In this document: positions 32,553 through 40,525 of the stretch, piece by piece | Position numbering within the stretch: position 1 is the first letter of the stretch | Layout of the letters: the number at the start of each line of letters is the position of its first letter | Assembly (NCBI GenBank): GCA_900545135.1 | Contig: UQXL01000019.1 | Span: 1-48,690, forward strand | DNA from: an uncultured Eubacteriales bacterium | Lineage (GTDB): Bacteria > Bacillota > Clostridia > Peptostreptococcales > Anaerovoracaceae | Direction: 5' to 3' | DNA length: 48,690 nucleotides | Notes under the pieces: model-generated | The model's database searches: none | The model's input: only the letters and a program-made list of their open reading frames with translations | What the model was told of the DNA's origin: nothing | Translations under genes and position numbers: made by a program

Positions 32553-33386
32553 CTATAGTGGCTCTTCTATGAATTTTCCCTGTTCGTCAACGGTCATGAC
32601 GCTGCTGAAGTTGCATGACTTCGCCAGCTTTTTCGCGTCATCAAAGGCGAAGTCTATCGTGTCCGTCCAGTGACTGTCGCTGGAAATGATTATCTTTCCG
32701 CCGCCCTGATTTATTTTCTCCAGGATAGAAGCCGACGGATAAGGCGCAGTTCTCAGTTCCTTAGCCATTGCCCCAGTGTTTATTTCAAAGAAAGCGCCGG
32801 ATTTTAAGAGCCTTTCAAGGGCCTTGTCGACTGCCGCTACGTATCTTGGATGATTTTCATCGAAAATTTTTTCCTGCTCATTGAATTTGGTGAGCAGATC
32901 GAAATGCCCTATTATATCGCAGGCCGTCTTTTCCGCCACATGTGAAACCCTTTCAAAGTAATCCTCAGCCAGAGCCATGGCATCGCCGCCGTAGAATTTG
33001 TCCAGAGACTCATGGAGCTGTTTGAGACCGTAATCCACAAAGACAAAAGACGATGGGCTCATGTCATATCCCTCTTTATGAAAAGCGTGAACGGAGCCTA
33101 TTATATAGTCGAAGCCCTCAGCCTGCTGAGTGGCGTAGTAATCCAGCTCTATTCCGCAGAGTATCAGTACCTGATTTTTATATTTTTCCTTTAAGCGGGC
33201 GATTTCAGCCTTGTATGCAGAAATTTCGCTGTCAGGAATACATCCGCTGCCGTCGAAGCACGACGCGCTGTGGCCTGAAAAGCCCAATACATCGAAGTTT
33301 TTTTCTATGGCGGAAAGCACCATTTCTTCAGGCGTATTTTTTCCGTCGCACAAAAGCGTGTGTGTATGAAGATTGACTTTTCTCAT
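32553..33386 (-). CDS. hisK: Histidinol-phosphatase, PHP family
   Basis: Dephosphorylates L-histidinol phosphate in histidine synthesis. I start at ATG 33386 behind GGGGAGGG (277 residues); the longer frame from 33422 adds an unlikely dozen residues. Metal-site motifs of the PHP fold: NLHTHTLLCDG, GFSGHSA, GIELDY, IIGSVHAF, CDIIGHFDLL and IISSDSHWTD. Complete. It is not in a his operon and stands alone, so a related PHP phosphatase activity cannot be excluded. Confidence 0.85.
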   Translation of the reverse strand: MRKVNLHTHTLLCDGKNTPEEMVLSAIEKNFDVLGFSGHSASCFDGSGCIPDSEISAYKAEIARLKEKYKNQVLILCGIELDYYATQQAEGFDYIIGSVHAFHKEGYDMSPSSFVFVDYGLKQLHESLDKFYGGDAMALAEDYFERVSHVAEKTACDIIGHFDLLTKFNEQEKIFDENHPRYVAAVDKALERLLKSGAFFEINTGAMAKELRTAPYPSASILEKINQGGGKIIISSDSHWTDTIDFAFDDAKKLAKSCNFSSVMTVDEQGKFIEEPL

Positions 33387-33577
33387 TGAACCCTCCCCGT
33401 CAGGCCGGACGCAGCCGGTCATCGTTTATGATTGAATTTTAATCCTTCGCCCGCAGCAGTGTCAAGGGGAAAAGCCTGCCCGGAGCTGAAAAGCAAATTA
33501 AGAGTTGTCAAACCACATTTCCCTTTGCATACTGAAAGTAAGATTAGAATATATGAAAAGTCCGGCAAATAATAGGG

Positions 33578-33941
33578 ATGAAATTACAAATGAAAGCTGA
33601 TAAAACTTCTGTATTTACACTCGCAGCTATGCTCATTATAACATGCGCCGTATTTGCAGGCTGTAAAGGCGGAAACGAATCAGAACAGCATATTCAGCAG
33701 AAAATGATGTCGGATGTCATCGGCTTGATGAATGATACATACATCAGGAGCGCCACAGCTTTGGAGAACGGCGAGATCCTTGAAATTCCTCAAAGCGACG
33801 AGCCGCAAAGCAGTGAAGAACGGCTGGATGAATTCTCCGGGACACAGGTCGAATATCCTGAGCAGTGATTTTGCTTACATCGGAGTGGGGTGCTACGAGG
33901 CAAACGGCCGGCTTTACTGGACGCAGATCTTCGCCGGGTGA
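33578..33941 (+). pseudogene. Broken CAP (SCP/PR-1)-domain lipoprotein gene
   Basis: The frame from ATG 33578 encodes a lipoprotein signal (VFTLAAMLIITCAVFAGCKG) and then runs to a stop at 33868. Starting about 33820 and shifted by +1, a second frame to TGA 33941 encodes KNGWMNSPGHRSNILSSDFA and IGVGCYEANGRLYWTQIF, the hallmark C-terminal motif of CAP-domain secreted proteins. The N-terminal CAP half (the HxxR/HNxxR region) is missing. So the gene has lost its middle and is frameshifted. Nothing suggests that either piece is functional. Confidence 0.8.
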
Positions 33942-34060
33942 TTTCGCTGCTGATTGCGTGCAAAAGGTATGTATATGTTGCCTGGTGAATAAATCATTTA
34001 GAGAAACTATGTAGGTGAAAATCCGCACGTCTCTAATTTGACAAGTTTTTAACAAATGAG

Positions 34061-34089
34061 TTGCAAACCATGTCGATGTATTATATACT
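34061..34089 (+). promoter_or_regulatory. Promoter of the 34177 membrane-protein gene
   Basis: TTGCAA (34061-34066), 17-bp spacer, TATACT (34084-34089), about 88 bp before the ATG. Confidence 0.6.
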
Positions 34090-34176
34090 ATTTATGAAAG
34101 CAGGAATTGTTTAAGATATAATCAAGATCGAAGCTGTTTTAATTTTTCAGCAATGCTTTACAGGGAGGAAATCACC

Positions 34177-34671
34177 ATGGACGCGAAACTTAAAAAACAC
34201 GAAAAGAGCCTGTTTTGGACGATAATTGCGCAGAATACGGCAATCATAGCAATCGCAGTATTTCTTCTCATAAACTACAGCAATCTTCTTATCGGAAGTG
34301 TGGACGATGAACATTTTGCAAGATACGACAATATCTGCTGGACTTTTCTTGGCGTAGCAGCATCTTTTACGGTGTTGGGAATGATAGTCCCAAAGTTCAG
34401 AGGATTTTCAGATGGAAGAGACGACGGAAAGAAGCTGAGAGAAATCCTTTTTATACTTTTAGCTGAAAGCATTTATCTCATCGGAAACGGCATATTTATT
34501 ATAAGCCGCTACGGAAATTCTGCACTGCACAATGCTGCAGATGGGAGCGCTTTTGCAGGAAGCGGTAGTTTCCTCAGCCAGTCCATGATTCCTTTCATAG
34601 CGCTCGGAGCTGTGGGCCTTGTCGCCGGCGTCGCATATTTTCTGCAATTAAAGAAAAAAACTGTACGTTAG
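34177..34671 (+). CDS. Hypothetical four-helix membrane protein
   Basis: 164 residues from ATG 34177, chosen for the GGGAGGAAAT site upstream (ATG 34153 has none). Hydrophobic segments at about 13-33 (FWTIIAQNTAIIAIAVFLLI), 55-75 (WTFLGVAASFTVLGMIV), 94-116 (ILFILLAESIYLIGNGIFII) and 138-158 (MIPFIALGAVGLVAGVAYFL). Termini are basic and probably cytosolic. I do not recognise a family. It is a single-gene unit between its own promoter and a terminator, inserted next to the yqfC-yqfD sporulation genes. Confidence 0.7.
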   Translation: MDAKLKKHEKSLFWTIIAQNTAIIAIAVFLLINYSNLLIGSVDDEHFARYDNICWTFLGVAASFTVLGMIVPKFRGFSDGRDDGKKLREILFILLAESIYLIGNGIFIISRYGNSALHNAADGSAFAGSGSFLSQSMIPFIALGAVGLVAGVAYFLQLKKKTVR

Positions 34672-34718
34672 CGTTGCGAACTACTGCGGCGATTCACAAT
34701 CACAAAGAATTAAAAACA

Positions 34719-34768
34719 CTCCCCTTGCATATATTCTATAGAGAATACTGAGCAAGGGGATTTTGTTT
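34719..34768 (+). terminator. Terminator just before yqfC
   Basis: CCCCTTGC (34721-34728) with GCAAGGGG (34752-34759), inner ATTCT/AGAAT, then ATTTTGTTTT. The 3' arm AAGGGGA doubles as the probable ribosome site of yqfC, so the hairpin could also gate yqfC translation on read-through transcripts. Confidence 0.75.
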
Positions 34769-35031
34769 TGAGACTGATCGAGGAGATGTCCTATGATTTG
34801 GACTTCAATGAACCTAAAATCATAATCGGCGAAAAGCTGGCGGTAATTGAAAACGTAAAAGCCATCGTTATGATCGGTGAGAATTCCCTTACTGTGCAAT
34901 GCGGCAGAAAACACGTCGCCGTGACAGGCAGCGGTTTTGTCATAAAAGAAATCTTTGAAGGGAGGCTTCTCGTTGAGGGCAGAATACAGGGGGTTGAATT
35001 TTTCAGTTCATCGGGTAAAGATAAAGATTGA
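34768..35031 (+). CDS. yqfC: Sporulation protein YqfC (YabP/YqfC family)
   Basis: 87 residues. TTG start at 34768, seven bases after AAGGGGA; an ATG at 34786 has GAGGAG directly abutting it and would give a shorter protein. Sequence FNEPKIIIGEKLAVIENVKA then ENSLTVQCGRKHVAVTGSGF and IKEIFEGRLLVEGRIQGVEF fits the small beta-rich YabP/YqfC fold. In Bacillus it is mother-cell expressed and paired with yqfD, as here (59-bp overlap). Confidence 0.87.
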   Translation: MRLIEEMSYDLDFNEPKIIIGEKLAVIENVKAIVMIGENSLTVQCGRKHVAVTGSGFVIKEIFEGRLLVEGRIQGVEFFSSSGKDKD

Positions 35032-36133
35032 GGGTTTCAGAATAGACAGGCTGCTTGACAAAGCGATGAAAAGAGGCCTCGATGTGAGAAACATCCGCAT
35101 CATTTCGCCCCTTCAGGCCGTGTGCTGGGTCACGCCGCAAGACCTTGCGGAACTGAAAAAGATGGCCAAGGCCTTGTATAAGATTACGGAAGAAGAACAC
35201 AGAGGCCCTGAATACAGAGTCAGAAAGTTTATCAGGACTCCGCTTAAGGTCGCCGGGGTCGTTGTCGTGCTGGCATTGGTTATAAGCCAGTCTTTTTTTG
35301 TTAAAACTATAGAAGTCAGCGGATACAAAGCCATACCTGAGACTTTGCTGAGAGAATGTCTCAGCGAGTCGGGAGTAAGCGAGGGAGCATACAGGCCGGC
35401 AATAGACTGGAACGCGGCGGAAAACCATGTTTACGAGACTTTTCCGCAGATAACCTGGCTGCAGCTGGTGTACGACGGACGGAAAGTTTTCCTCAACATA
35501 TCGGAATCCGAAAGCCCCATAGTAACTGAAGAATTCAGCAGGGAGGAAGAACGAAAGTATACCAATATAGTCGCCTCCCGGTCGGGATATATAGAGACGG
35601 TGAGTATTTACAGGGGAATGCTTCTGGTTGAAGAGGGAGAATTCGTCAGAAAAGGCCAGGTTCTGGTCAGCGGATATGTGCCCACAGAGCCTACAGTATA
35701 CGAAGAAGACTGGCCTAAAAGCTATTACGTCAGGTGCAGCGGGGAAATCTGGGCTAAAGTGCCATACAGGCTTACCTTTAATCAGGAAAGATACGTCAGC
35801 GGCCACGAGGGAGACGGTCACAAGGGAGACGGTCACGAGGGAGACGGCGCGTCAGGAGCAGCCGCGGAAAAAGGCGCGGCCGCAGGCGGCGGAGTCGTAT
35901 CATCAAAGCGAGAAAAGAGCGAGGATGAAATCAGAGCTAAAGCCAATCAGCAGCTGAGACAGTGGATCAAAGAAAATTTGCCCGAAGAAGCCGAAATTCT
36001 AAATAAAGATTTGAATTTTTCATATAAAGAAAATATAATAGAAGTAGGTGTAACCCTTGAAGTCAGACAACAAATAGGAGAAGAACAGGAGATACTAATT
36101 GGAGAGGAAAGTACAGATACTTCAGGAGATTGA
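34973..36133 (+). CDS. yqfD: Sporulation protein YqfD
   Basis: Membrane protein required in later sporulation stages in Bacilli and Clostridia. I place the start at TTG 34973, seven bases after GGGAGG; 386 residues. N-terminal domain with VKIKIEGFRIDRLLDKAMKR and NIRIISPLQAVCWVTPQDLA, one membrane helix (about 92-112, VAGVVVVLALVISQSFFV), then the extracytoplasmic YqfD region: EVSGYKAIPE, FPQITWLQLVYDGRKVFLNI, VASRSGYIETVSIYRGMLLV and RKGQVLVSGYVP. Three GHEGD repeats and an Ala/Gly-rich run (about residues 277-305) interrupt the usual sequence. Overlaps yqfC and phoH. Confidence 0.9.
   Translation: MRAEYRGLNFSVHRVKIKIEGFRIDRLLDKAMKRGLDVRNIRIISPLQAVCWVTPQDLAELKKMAKALYKITEEEHRGPEYRVRKFIRTPLKVAGVVVVLALVISQSFFVKTIEVSGYKAIPETLLRECLSESGVSEGAYRPAIDWNAAENHVYETFPQITWLQLVYDGRKVFLNISESESPIVTEEFSREEERKYTNIVASRSGYIETVSIYRGMLLVEEGEFVRKGQVLVSGYVPTEPTVYEEDWPKSYYVRCSGEIWAKVPYRLTFNQERYVSGHEGDGHKGDGHEGDGASGAAAEKGAAAGGGVVSSKREKSEDEIRAKANQQLRQWIKENLPEEAEILNKDLNFSYKENIIEVGVTLEVRQQIGEEQEILIGEESTDTSGD
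35801..35845 (+). repeat. 15-bp tandem repeat x3 inside yqfD
   Basis: Units GGCCACGAGGGAGAC, GGTCACAAGGGAGAC and GGTCACGAGGGAGAC at 35801, 35816 and 35831, coding for GHEGD, GHKGD, GHEGD. The period is a multiple of three, so copy number can change without frameshift. Confidence 0.9.
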
Positions 36134-37094
36134 CAGAGTTGAACTTTTCGGCAATCTCGATGCTAATCTTGACTTGATAAAAGAAGCTACAGGAGTGGAT
36201 ATATTTCAGCGCGACGACGGTCTTACCATGATCGCCGCGGGCAGCATGACCGAAGAAGAGCAAGCAAAGGCTCTGGACGACGCGCAGGCTATCATAGATG
36301 AGTTTGTGGATATTATCGCATCCGGCGAGAGTTTGGGAAAGCAGAAAGCCATCTATGTTATAGGACTGAAAAAAGAGGGACTTTCATATAAAAAGAGCAA
36401 TATTTCAAAGGACATAATATGCTTTACCCATAAAGGAAAGCCGCTGAAGCCGAAAACTCTGGGTCAGAGGCTCTATGTGGAAAGCATAAGAAAGAGAGAT
36501 ATAGTATTCGGCATAGGACCGGCCGGCACCGGAAAGACGTATATAGCGGTCGCCATGGCGGTCAATGCTTTCAAAAATAAGGAAGTCCAGAAGATAATAC
36601 TGACGAGACCAGCCGTGGAAGCCGGGGAAAGGCTGGGTTTTCTGCCGGGAGACCTGCAGGATAAGGTGGACCCGTATCTGAGACCGCTGTATGACGCCCT
36701 TTATGACGTGATGGGCAGAGACGCTGCTCTGAGACTCAAGGAAAAGGAAGCCATCGAAGTGGTTCCGCTGGCGTATATGAGAGGCAGGACCCTTGACAAT
36801 TCATTTATCATTCTCGACGAAGCACAGAACACCACGAGAGAACAGATGAAGATGTTCCTGACGAGGATGGGCTTTGAATCGAAAGTAGTCGTCACCGGCG
36901 ATATAACACAGATAGATTTGCCGAGAGGCAGGAAATCGGGGCTGGTGGAAGCGGCCAAGGTGCTGAAAAATGTCGAGGGGATAGACTTCTGCCATCTCAA
37001 AGACACCGACGTCGTCCGTCATGAACTTGTCAAGAGGATAATCAACGCTTACGACAGGTTTTACAAGAAATATCCGGAGGAACTTGAGGAATGA
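36099..37094 (+). CDS. phoH: PhoH-like ATPase
   Basis: P-loop ATPase (331 residues) of the PhoH family, related to helicases and likely acting on RNA or ribosomes. TTG start at 36099, inside the yqfD tail, eight bases after AGGAG. An N-terminal KH-like domain (1-100) precedes FGIGPAGTGKTYIAVAMAVN (Walker A), KIILTRPAVEAGERLGFLPG, NSFIILDEAQNTTREQMKMF (Walker B) and VVTGDITQIDLPRGRKSGL. Complete. Overlaps ybeY by 4 bp; the pgpH (yqfF) gene that sits between them in Bacillus is absent. Confidence 0.95.
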   Translation: MERKVQILQEIDRVELFGNLDANLDLIKEATGVDIFQRDDGLTMIAAGSMTEEEQAKALDDAQAIIDEFVDIIASGESLGKQKAIYVIGLKKEGLSYKKSNISKDIICFTHKGKPLKPKTLGQRLYVESIRKRDIVFGIGPAGTGKTYIAVAMAVNAFKNKEVQKIILTRPAVEAGERLGFLPGDLQDKVDPYLRPLYDALYDVMGRDAALRLKEKEAIEVVPLAYMRGRTLDNSFIILDEAQNTTREQMKMFLTRMGFESKVVVTGDITQIDLPRGRKSGLVEAAKVLKNVEGIDFCHLKDTDVVRHELVKRIINAYDRFYKKYPEELEE

Positions 37095-37543
37095 ACATTT
37101 ATCTTGAGGAAGGACAAGTCGTAGATGAGGGGCTGCTCGCTAAAATGAAAGAAGCGGGAGAGTTCCTCTTAAGTGAAGAAAGTATAGACGCGGTGCGGGC
37201 GGAAATAAGCCTGACATTCGTTTTGCCGGAGGAGATAAAGAGTCTCAACGCGCAGTACAGAGGCGTAGACAGCGTGACTGACGTGCTTTCCTTTCCGCAG
37301 TTTGAAAGCCCTGAAGATTTTCCGGAAGTTGGCGAGCTCTGCCTGGGGGACGTTGTGATCTGCGCCGAAAGAGCAGAAGAGCAGGCTGAGGAATACGGCC
37401 ATTCCAAGGAACGCGAACTGGTCTACCTGTTCGTGCACAGTCTTCTCCATTTGCTTGGCTATGACCACATGGAAGAAGACGAAAAAAGAGTTATGAGGGA
37501 AAAAGAAGAGCATGTTATGGAGCATGTGGATCTAAGAAGATGA
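37091..37543 (+). CDS. ybeY: Endoribonuclease YbeY
   Basis: Zinc-dependent RNase for 16S rRNA 3'-end maturation and ribosome quality control. 150 residues; metal-binding HSLLHLLGYDH (HxxxHxxxxxH) near the C-terminus, preceded by SLTFVLPEEIKSLNAQYRG, DSVTDVLSFPQ and LGDVVICAERAEEQAEEYGH. ATG overlaps the phoH stop (ATGA). Normal length and order, followed by cdd 36 bp later; dgkA, which usually lies between, is missing. Confidence 0.95.
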   Translation: MNIYLEEGQVVDEGLLAKMKEAGEFLLSEESIDAVRAEISLTFVLPEEIKSLNAQYRGVDSVTDVLSFPQFESPEDFPEVGELCLGDVVICAERAEEQAEEYGHSKERELVYLFVHSLLHLLGYDHMEEDEKRVMREKEEHVMEHVDLRR

Positions 37544-37579
37544 GAACCTTGACATATATGAATCTCGGGAGGTAAAGAT

Positions 37580-37966
37580 ATGACAGACAGAGAGCTTTAT
37601 GAAACAGCGCTTAAGATGACGGAAAGGGCATACGCTCCCTTTTCAAATTTTAAAGTCGGAGCCGCGCTCCTGACGACAGACGGAAAAGTTTTTACGGGAG
37701 TGAACGTTGAGAATTCTTCCTTAGGAGGAACGATATGTGCTGAGAGGACTGCTTTCGTTAAAGCGATTTCAGAAGGAGAGTATAGCTTTGAAAAAATCGC
37801 CGTAGTCGCCAATGAGGGTGAGGCATGGCCGTGCGGCATATGCCGTCAGTTCATGAAAGAATTCTGCGACGACGATTTCAGGATAATCACGGGAAACGAC
37901 GCTGATTCGCTGCGCGTATTCACCATGGCGGAGATACTGCCCGAGGGCTTCAGACTGTCTCGCTGA
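37580..37966 (+). CDS. cdd: Cytidine deaminase
   Basis: Zinc enzyme that converts cytidine and deoxycytidine to uridine forms in salvage. 128 residues: YAPFSNFKVGAALLTTDGKV, VNVENSSLGGTICAERTAFV (zinc cysteine and proton-shuttle glutamate in CAE) and AWPCGICRQFMKEF (PCxxC zinc pair). Start ATG after CGGGAGGTAAAG. In the standard ybeY-cdd-era-recO order. Confidence 0.97.
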   Translation: MTDRELYETALKMTERAYAPFSNFKVGAALLTTDGKVFTGVNVENSSLGGTICAERTAFVKAISEGEYSFEKIAVVANEGEAWPCGICRQFMKEFCDDDFRIITGNDADSLRVFTMAEILPEGFRLSR

Positions 37967-38015
37967 GATTGTGCAAACAGCCTGCAAATAAAAGTCAATG
38001 GAAAGGAAAAAACGG

Positions 38016-38969
38016 TTGAAAACAGGATTCATCGGAATTATAGGGCGGCCTAACGTTGGAAAATCAACGCTTATGAACGCCATACTGGGAGAAAAGGTGG
38101 CCATAGCCACGGACAAACCCCAGACCACGAGAAACATAATAAGAGGTATATATACCAGGCTTGACGGACAGCCGGAAGAAGACTGCGGTCAGTCAGGAAG
38201 AACCGGCGGCCGGCCGGGGGCAGACCGCTCTGAGGACGGAGTGCAGATGATATTCATCGACACCCCAGGGATACATAAGCCCCACAGCAAGCTGGGCAGC
38301 TATATGACCGAGTCGGCGCTGAGCACTTTCAAGGAAGCGGACGTATTGCTGTTCCTGGTGGACAGCGATATTTCCAAAGGTCCCGGAGACAAATATATCG
38401 TCAATATGCTCAAAGACGTCAAAACTCCCAAACTGCTGGTCATCAACAAGATAGACAAGATGGAGCCGGAAGAATTCCGCAGGATCTATGACCAATACGA
38501 GGAAATGGGCATTTTCCAGGGAATATACGGCACGTCGGCAAAAGAGGGACTTAACGTAGAAAAGCTGGTCGCGGGCATAGAGGATTATCTTGAAGAAGGT
38601 CCGATGTATTTTCCGCCGGACATGGTGACAGACCATCCTGAAAGGTTCATAGTCAGCGAGATAATAAGGGAAAAGGTGCTGCTCTACCTCAGCGATGAAG
38701 TCCCCCACGGAGTGGCAATAGAGATAGAAAGCTACAGGGAAGAAGGCTCCCTTACGCGCATAGGCGCTGTGATATACTGCGAAAGAAAATCCCACAAGGG
38801 GATAATCATTGGCAAAGATGGCAAAAAGCTCAAAGGCATAGGCAAAAGCGCCAGGATGGAAATAGAAGGACTGCTGGGATGCAAAGTATTCCTTGAGCTT
38901 TGGGTAAAAGTGAAGGAAAACTGGAGAGATTCTGATTTCGCCTTGTCCAATTTCGGATATAAGGACTGA
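38016..38969 (+). CDS. era: GTPase Era, with an insertion between G2 and G3
   Basis: Assembly GTPase that binds the 3' end of 16S rRNA. The family usually begins close to the P-loop; TTG 38016 (AAAGGA eight bases before) gives MKTGFIGIIGRPNVGKST; ATG 37998 would add six residues but has no ribosome site. 317 residues. Motifs: G1 GRPNVGKST, G2 TTRNIIRGI, G3 DTPGIHKPHSKLG, G4 NKIDK, C-terminal KH domain with GIIIGKDGKKLKGIGKSARM and VFLELWVKVKENWR. Between G2 and G3 lies an unusual run of about 25 residues (DGQPEEDCGQSGRTGGRPGA and on, about 38164-38241), Gly/Asp-rich and GC-rich. Confidence 0.94.
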   Translation: MKTGFIGIIGRPNVGKSTLMNAILGEKVAIATDKPQTTRNIIRGIYTRLDGQPEEDCGQSGRTGGRPGADRSEDGVQMIFIDTPGIHKPHSKLGSYMTESALSTFKEADVLLFLVDSDISKGPGDKYIVNMLKDVKTPKLLVINKIDKMEPEEFRRIYDQYEEMGIFQGIYGTSAKEGLNVEKLVAGIEDYLEEGPMYFPPDMVTDHPERFIVSEIIREKVLLYLSDEVPHGVAIEIESYREEGSLTRIGAVIYCERKSHKGIIIGKDGKKLKGIGKSARMEIEGLLGCKVFLELWVKVKENWRDSDFALSNFGYKD

Positions 38970-39008
38970 CTTCGGCATGAAAAAGGAAATTTGATATAAG
39001 GATAAAGT

Positions 39009-39776
39009 ATGATAACGGATACGGAAGGCGTCGTTCTGCGCCAGGTGAAAGCCCTGGGCGGCAGGAGAATGATCCTGCTGTTTTCAAAAAAATTCGGCAA
39101 GATAAGCGTAGGAACCAGCCTCAACGAGGGCGGGCGCAACAAGTCGGCTCTGGCGGTGAGAGCGTTCAGTTACGGCAGGTACGAACTTTTTAAGAACAGG
39201 GGAAGCTACAATTTGAACAGCGGCCAGGTCATCAGGAGCTATTACAGCTTGGGAGAAGATCTGGACAAATATATGGCCGCCTCTTACGTGCTGGAGCTTA
39301 CGGAAAAAGTCCTGCCGGAGGAAATGCCGCAGCCCAGGATTTTTTCACTGCTGCTGGAATTTCTGGAAGCCCTTGAAAACAGGAAGAAAAAGCACGGAAC
39401 TCTGGTCATGGCTTATCTGATAAAACTGCTGGACAGCGTCGGAACCATGCCCGAACTTGAGCGATGCGCCTGCTGCGGAAATGAGACTGAGCCTGACACC
39501 GGAGGTAAAATTTTGTTCAGCGTTGAAGAAGGCGGCATAATATGCGCCAGATGTGCCGCGGAAACGGCAAAAGAGCAGGAACGGCCATTGATTTATAAAG
39601 AGGATATTGGTATAATAGATATATTAAGGTATTTTCAGAAACAGCCCATGTCGGCCTTTGAAAAGATAGCCCTTGACGAATCTATGCAGAGCAGGCTGCA
39701 GGCGATGATGAAAGAATACATATCCTATCACATGGATATAAGGGGATTAAAGAGCGAAAGCTTTTTCCAAATTTAA
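39009..39776 (+). CDS. recO: DNA repair protein RecO
   Basis: Loads RecA with RecF/RecR and anneals single strands. 255 residues: N-terminal OB fold (TEGVVLRQVKALGGRRMILL, FSKKFGKISVGTSL), helical body, and a four-cysteine zinc site (CACCGNE ... CARCA). Length and order (era-recO-glyS) are standard. Start ATG after a weak ATAAGGATAAAGT site, 39 bp from era. Confidence 0.94.
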   Translation: MITDTEGVVLRQVKALGGRRMILLFSKKFGKISVGTSLNEGGRNKSALAVRAFSYGRYELFKNRGSYNLNSGQVIRSYYSLGEDLDKYMAASYVLELTEKVLPEEMPQPRIFSLLLEFLEALENRKKKHGTLVMAYLIKLLDSVGTMPELERCACCGNETEPDTGGKILFSVEEGGIICARCAAETAKEQERPLIYKEDIGIIDILRYFQKQPMSAFEKIALDESMQSRLQAMMKEYISYHMDIRGLKSESFFQI

Positions 39777-39793
39777 AAAACGGAGGTATTGTT

Positions 39794-40486
39794 ATGGAAA
39801 TTACTTTAGAGAAGATCGAATTGGTTAAAGACAGAACAGGTGTGTCATACAAAGAAGCTAAAGAAGCGCTGGAAGCGGCCGAGGGAAGCGTTGTGGACGC
39901 TATAATCGCCATCGAGGAGACCGTCAACATCAAGCCGGGCAGCAAAGTAAACGACTTTGCCGACGAGACTGTTTCCAAAGTCAAGGAACTGGTCAAGAAG
40001 GGCAACGTTACTAAAATTTCAGTCAAAAAAGACGATGAGACCATAGTCAACATTCCGCTCAACGTGGGAATCGTAGGAACTATTGTGGCTCCTTGGGGCA
40101 TCATCGCTGCAGCGGTAGCGGCTTTCGGCTTCAGATGCCAGATAGAACTGACCAAAGACGACGGAACTGTGGTAGATGTTTCAGGAAGAGCCAAGAATCT
40201 GGCCAGCGACGTCAAAGAAAAAGGCTCGGCTGTGGTAGACGAAGTTGTCGCCAAGGGAAGCGCGGTAGCAAACGATGTCAAGGAAAAGGCTCCGGAAGTT
40301 ATGAATGACATCAAGGAAAAGAGCGCCGGAGCATATAACACGGTCAAGAACGCAGCAGCAGACGTATGGAACGGCATCAGAGACAGAAAAGATGATTTAT
40401 GCGACGAAGCGGACGAAGCTTTTGACGCCGCTGAGGAAAAGCTGGAAGATATCGCCGACGACATAAGAGAAGAATTGGATCAATAA
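39794..40486 (+). CDS. DUF4342 protein with N-terminal UBA-like domain
   Basis: 230 residues. Residues 1-42 (EKIELVKDRTGVSYKEAKEA then LEAAEGSVVDAIIAIEE) form a UBA/EF-Ts-type three-helix domain. Residues about 60-125 are the DUF4342 core with VTKISVKKDDETIVNIPLNV and a membrane-like segment GIVGTIVAPWGIIAAAVAAF. The remaining 100 residues are charged heptad-like helix with VKEKGSAVVDEVVAKGSAVA repeats, resembling apolipoprotein/LEA-type amphipathic helices. Sits between recO and glyS, 18 bp after recO, with a GGAGG site. Function unknown; a membrane-associated role in translation or stress is only a guess. Confidence 0.82.
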   Translation: MEITLEKIELVKDRTGVSYKEAKEALEAAEGSVVDAIIAIEETVNIKPGSKVNDFADETVSKVKELVKKGNVTKISVKKDDETIVNIPLNVGIVGTIVAPWGIIAAAVAAFGFRCQIELTKDDGTVVDVSGRAKNLASDVKEKGSAVVDEVVAKGSAVANDVKEKAPEVMNDIKEKSAGAYNTVKNAAADVWNGIRDRKDDLCDEADEAFDAAEEKLEDIADDIREELDQ

Positions 40487-40525
40487 TTTTTAAAATAAAA
40501 ACAGATAGGCAGGATTTTATCAAAT

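Noticed and set aside
40487..40525. T-box riboswitch before glyS
   Set aside because: The gap is only 39 bp, far too short for a T-box leader.
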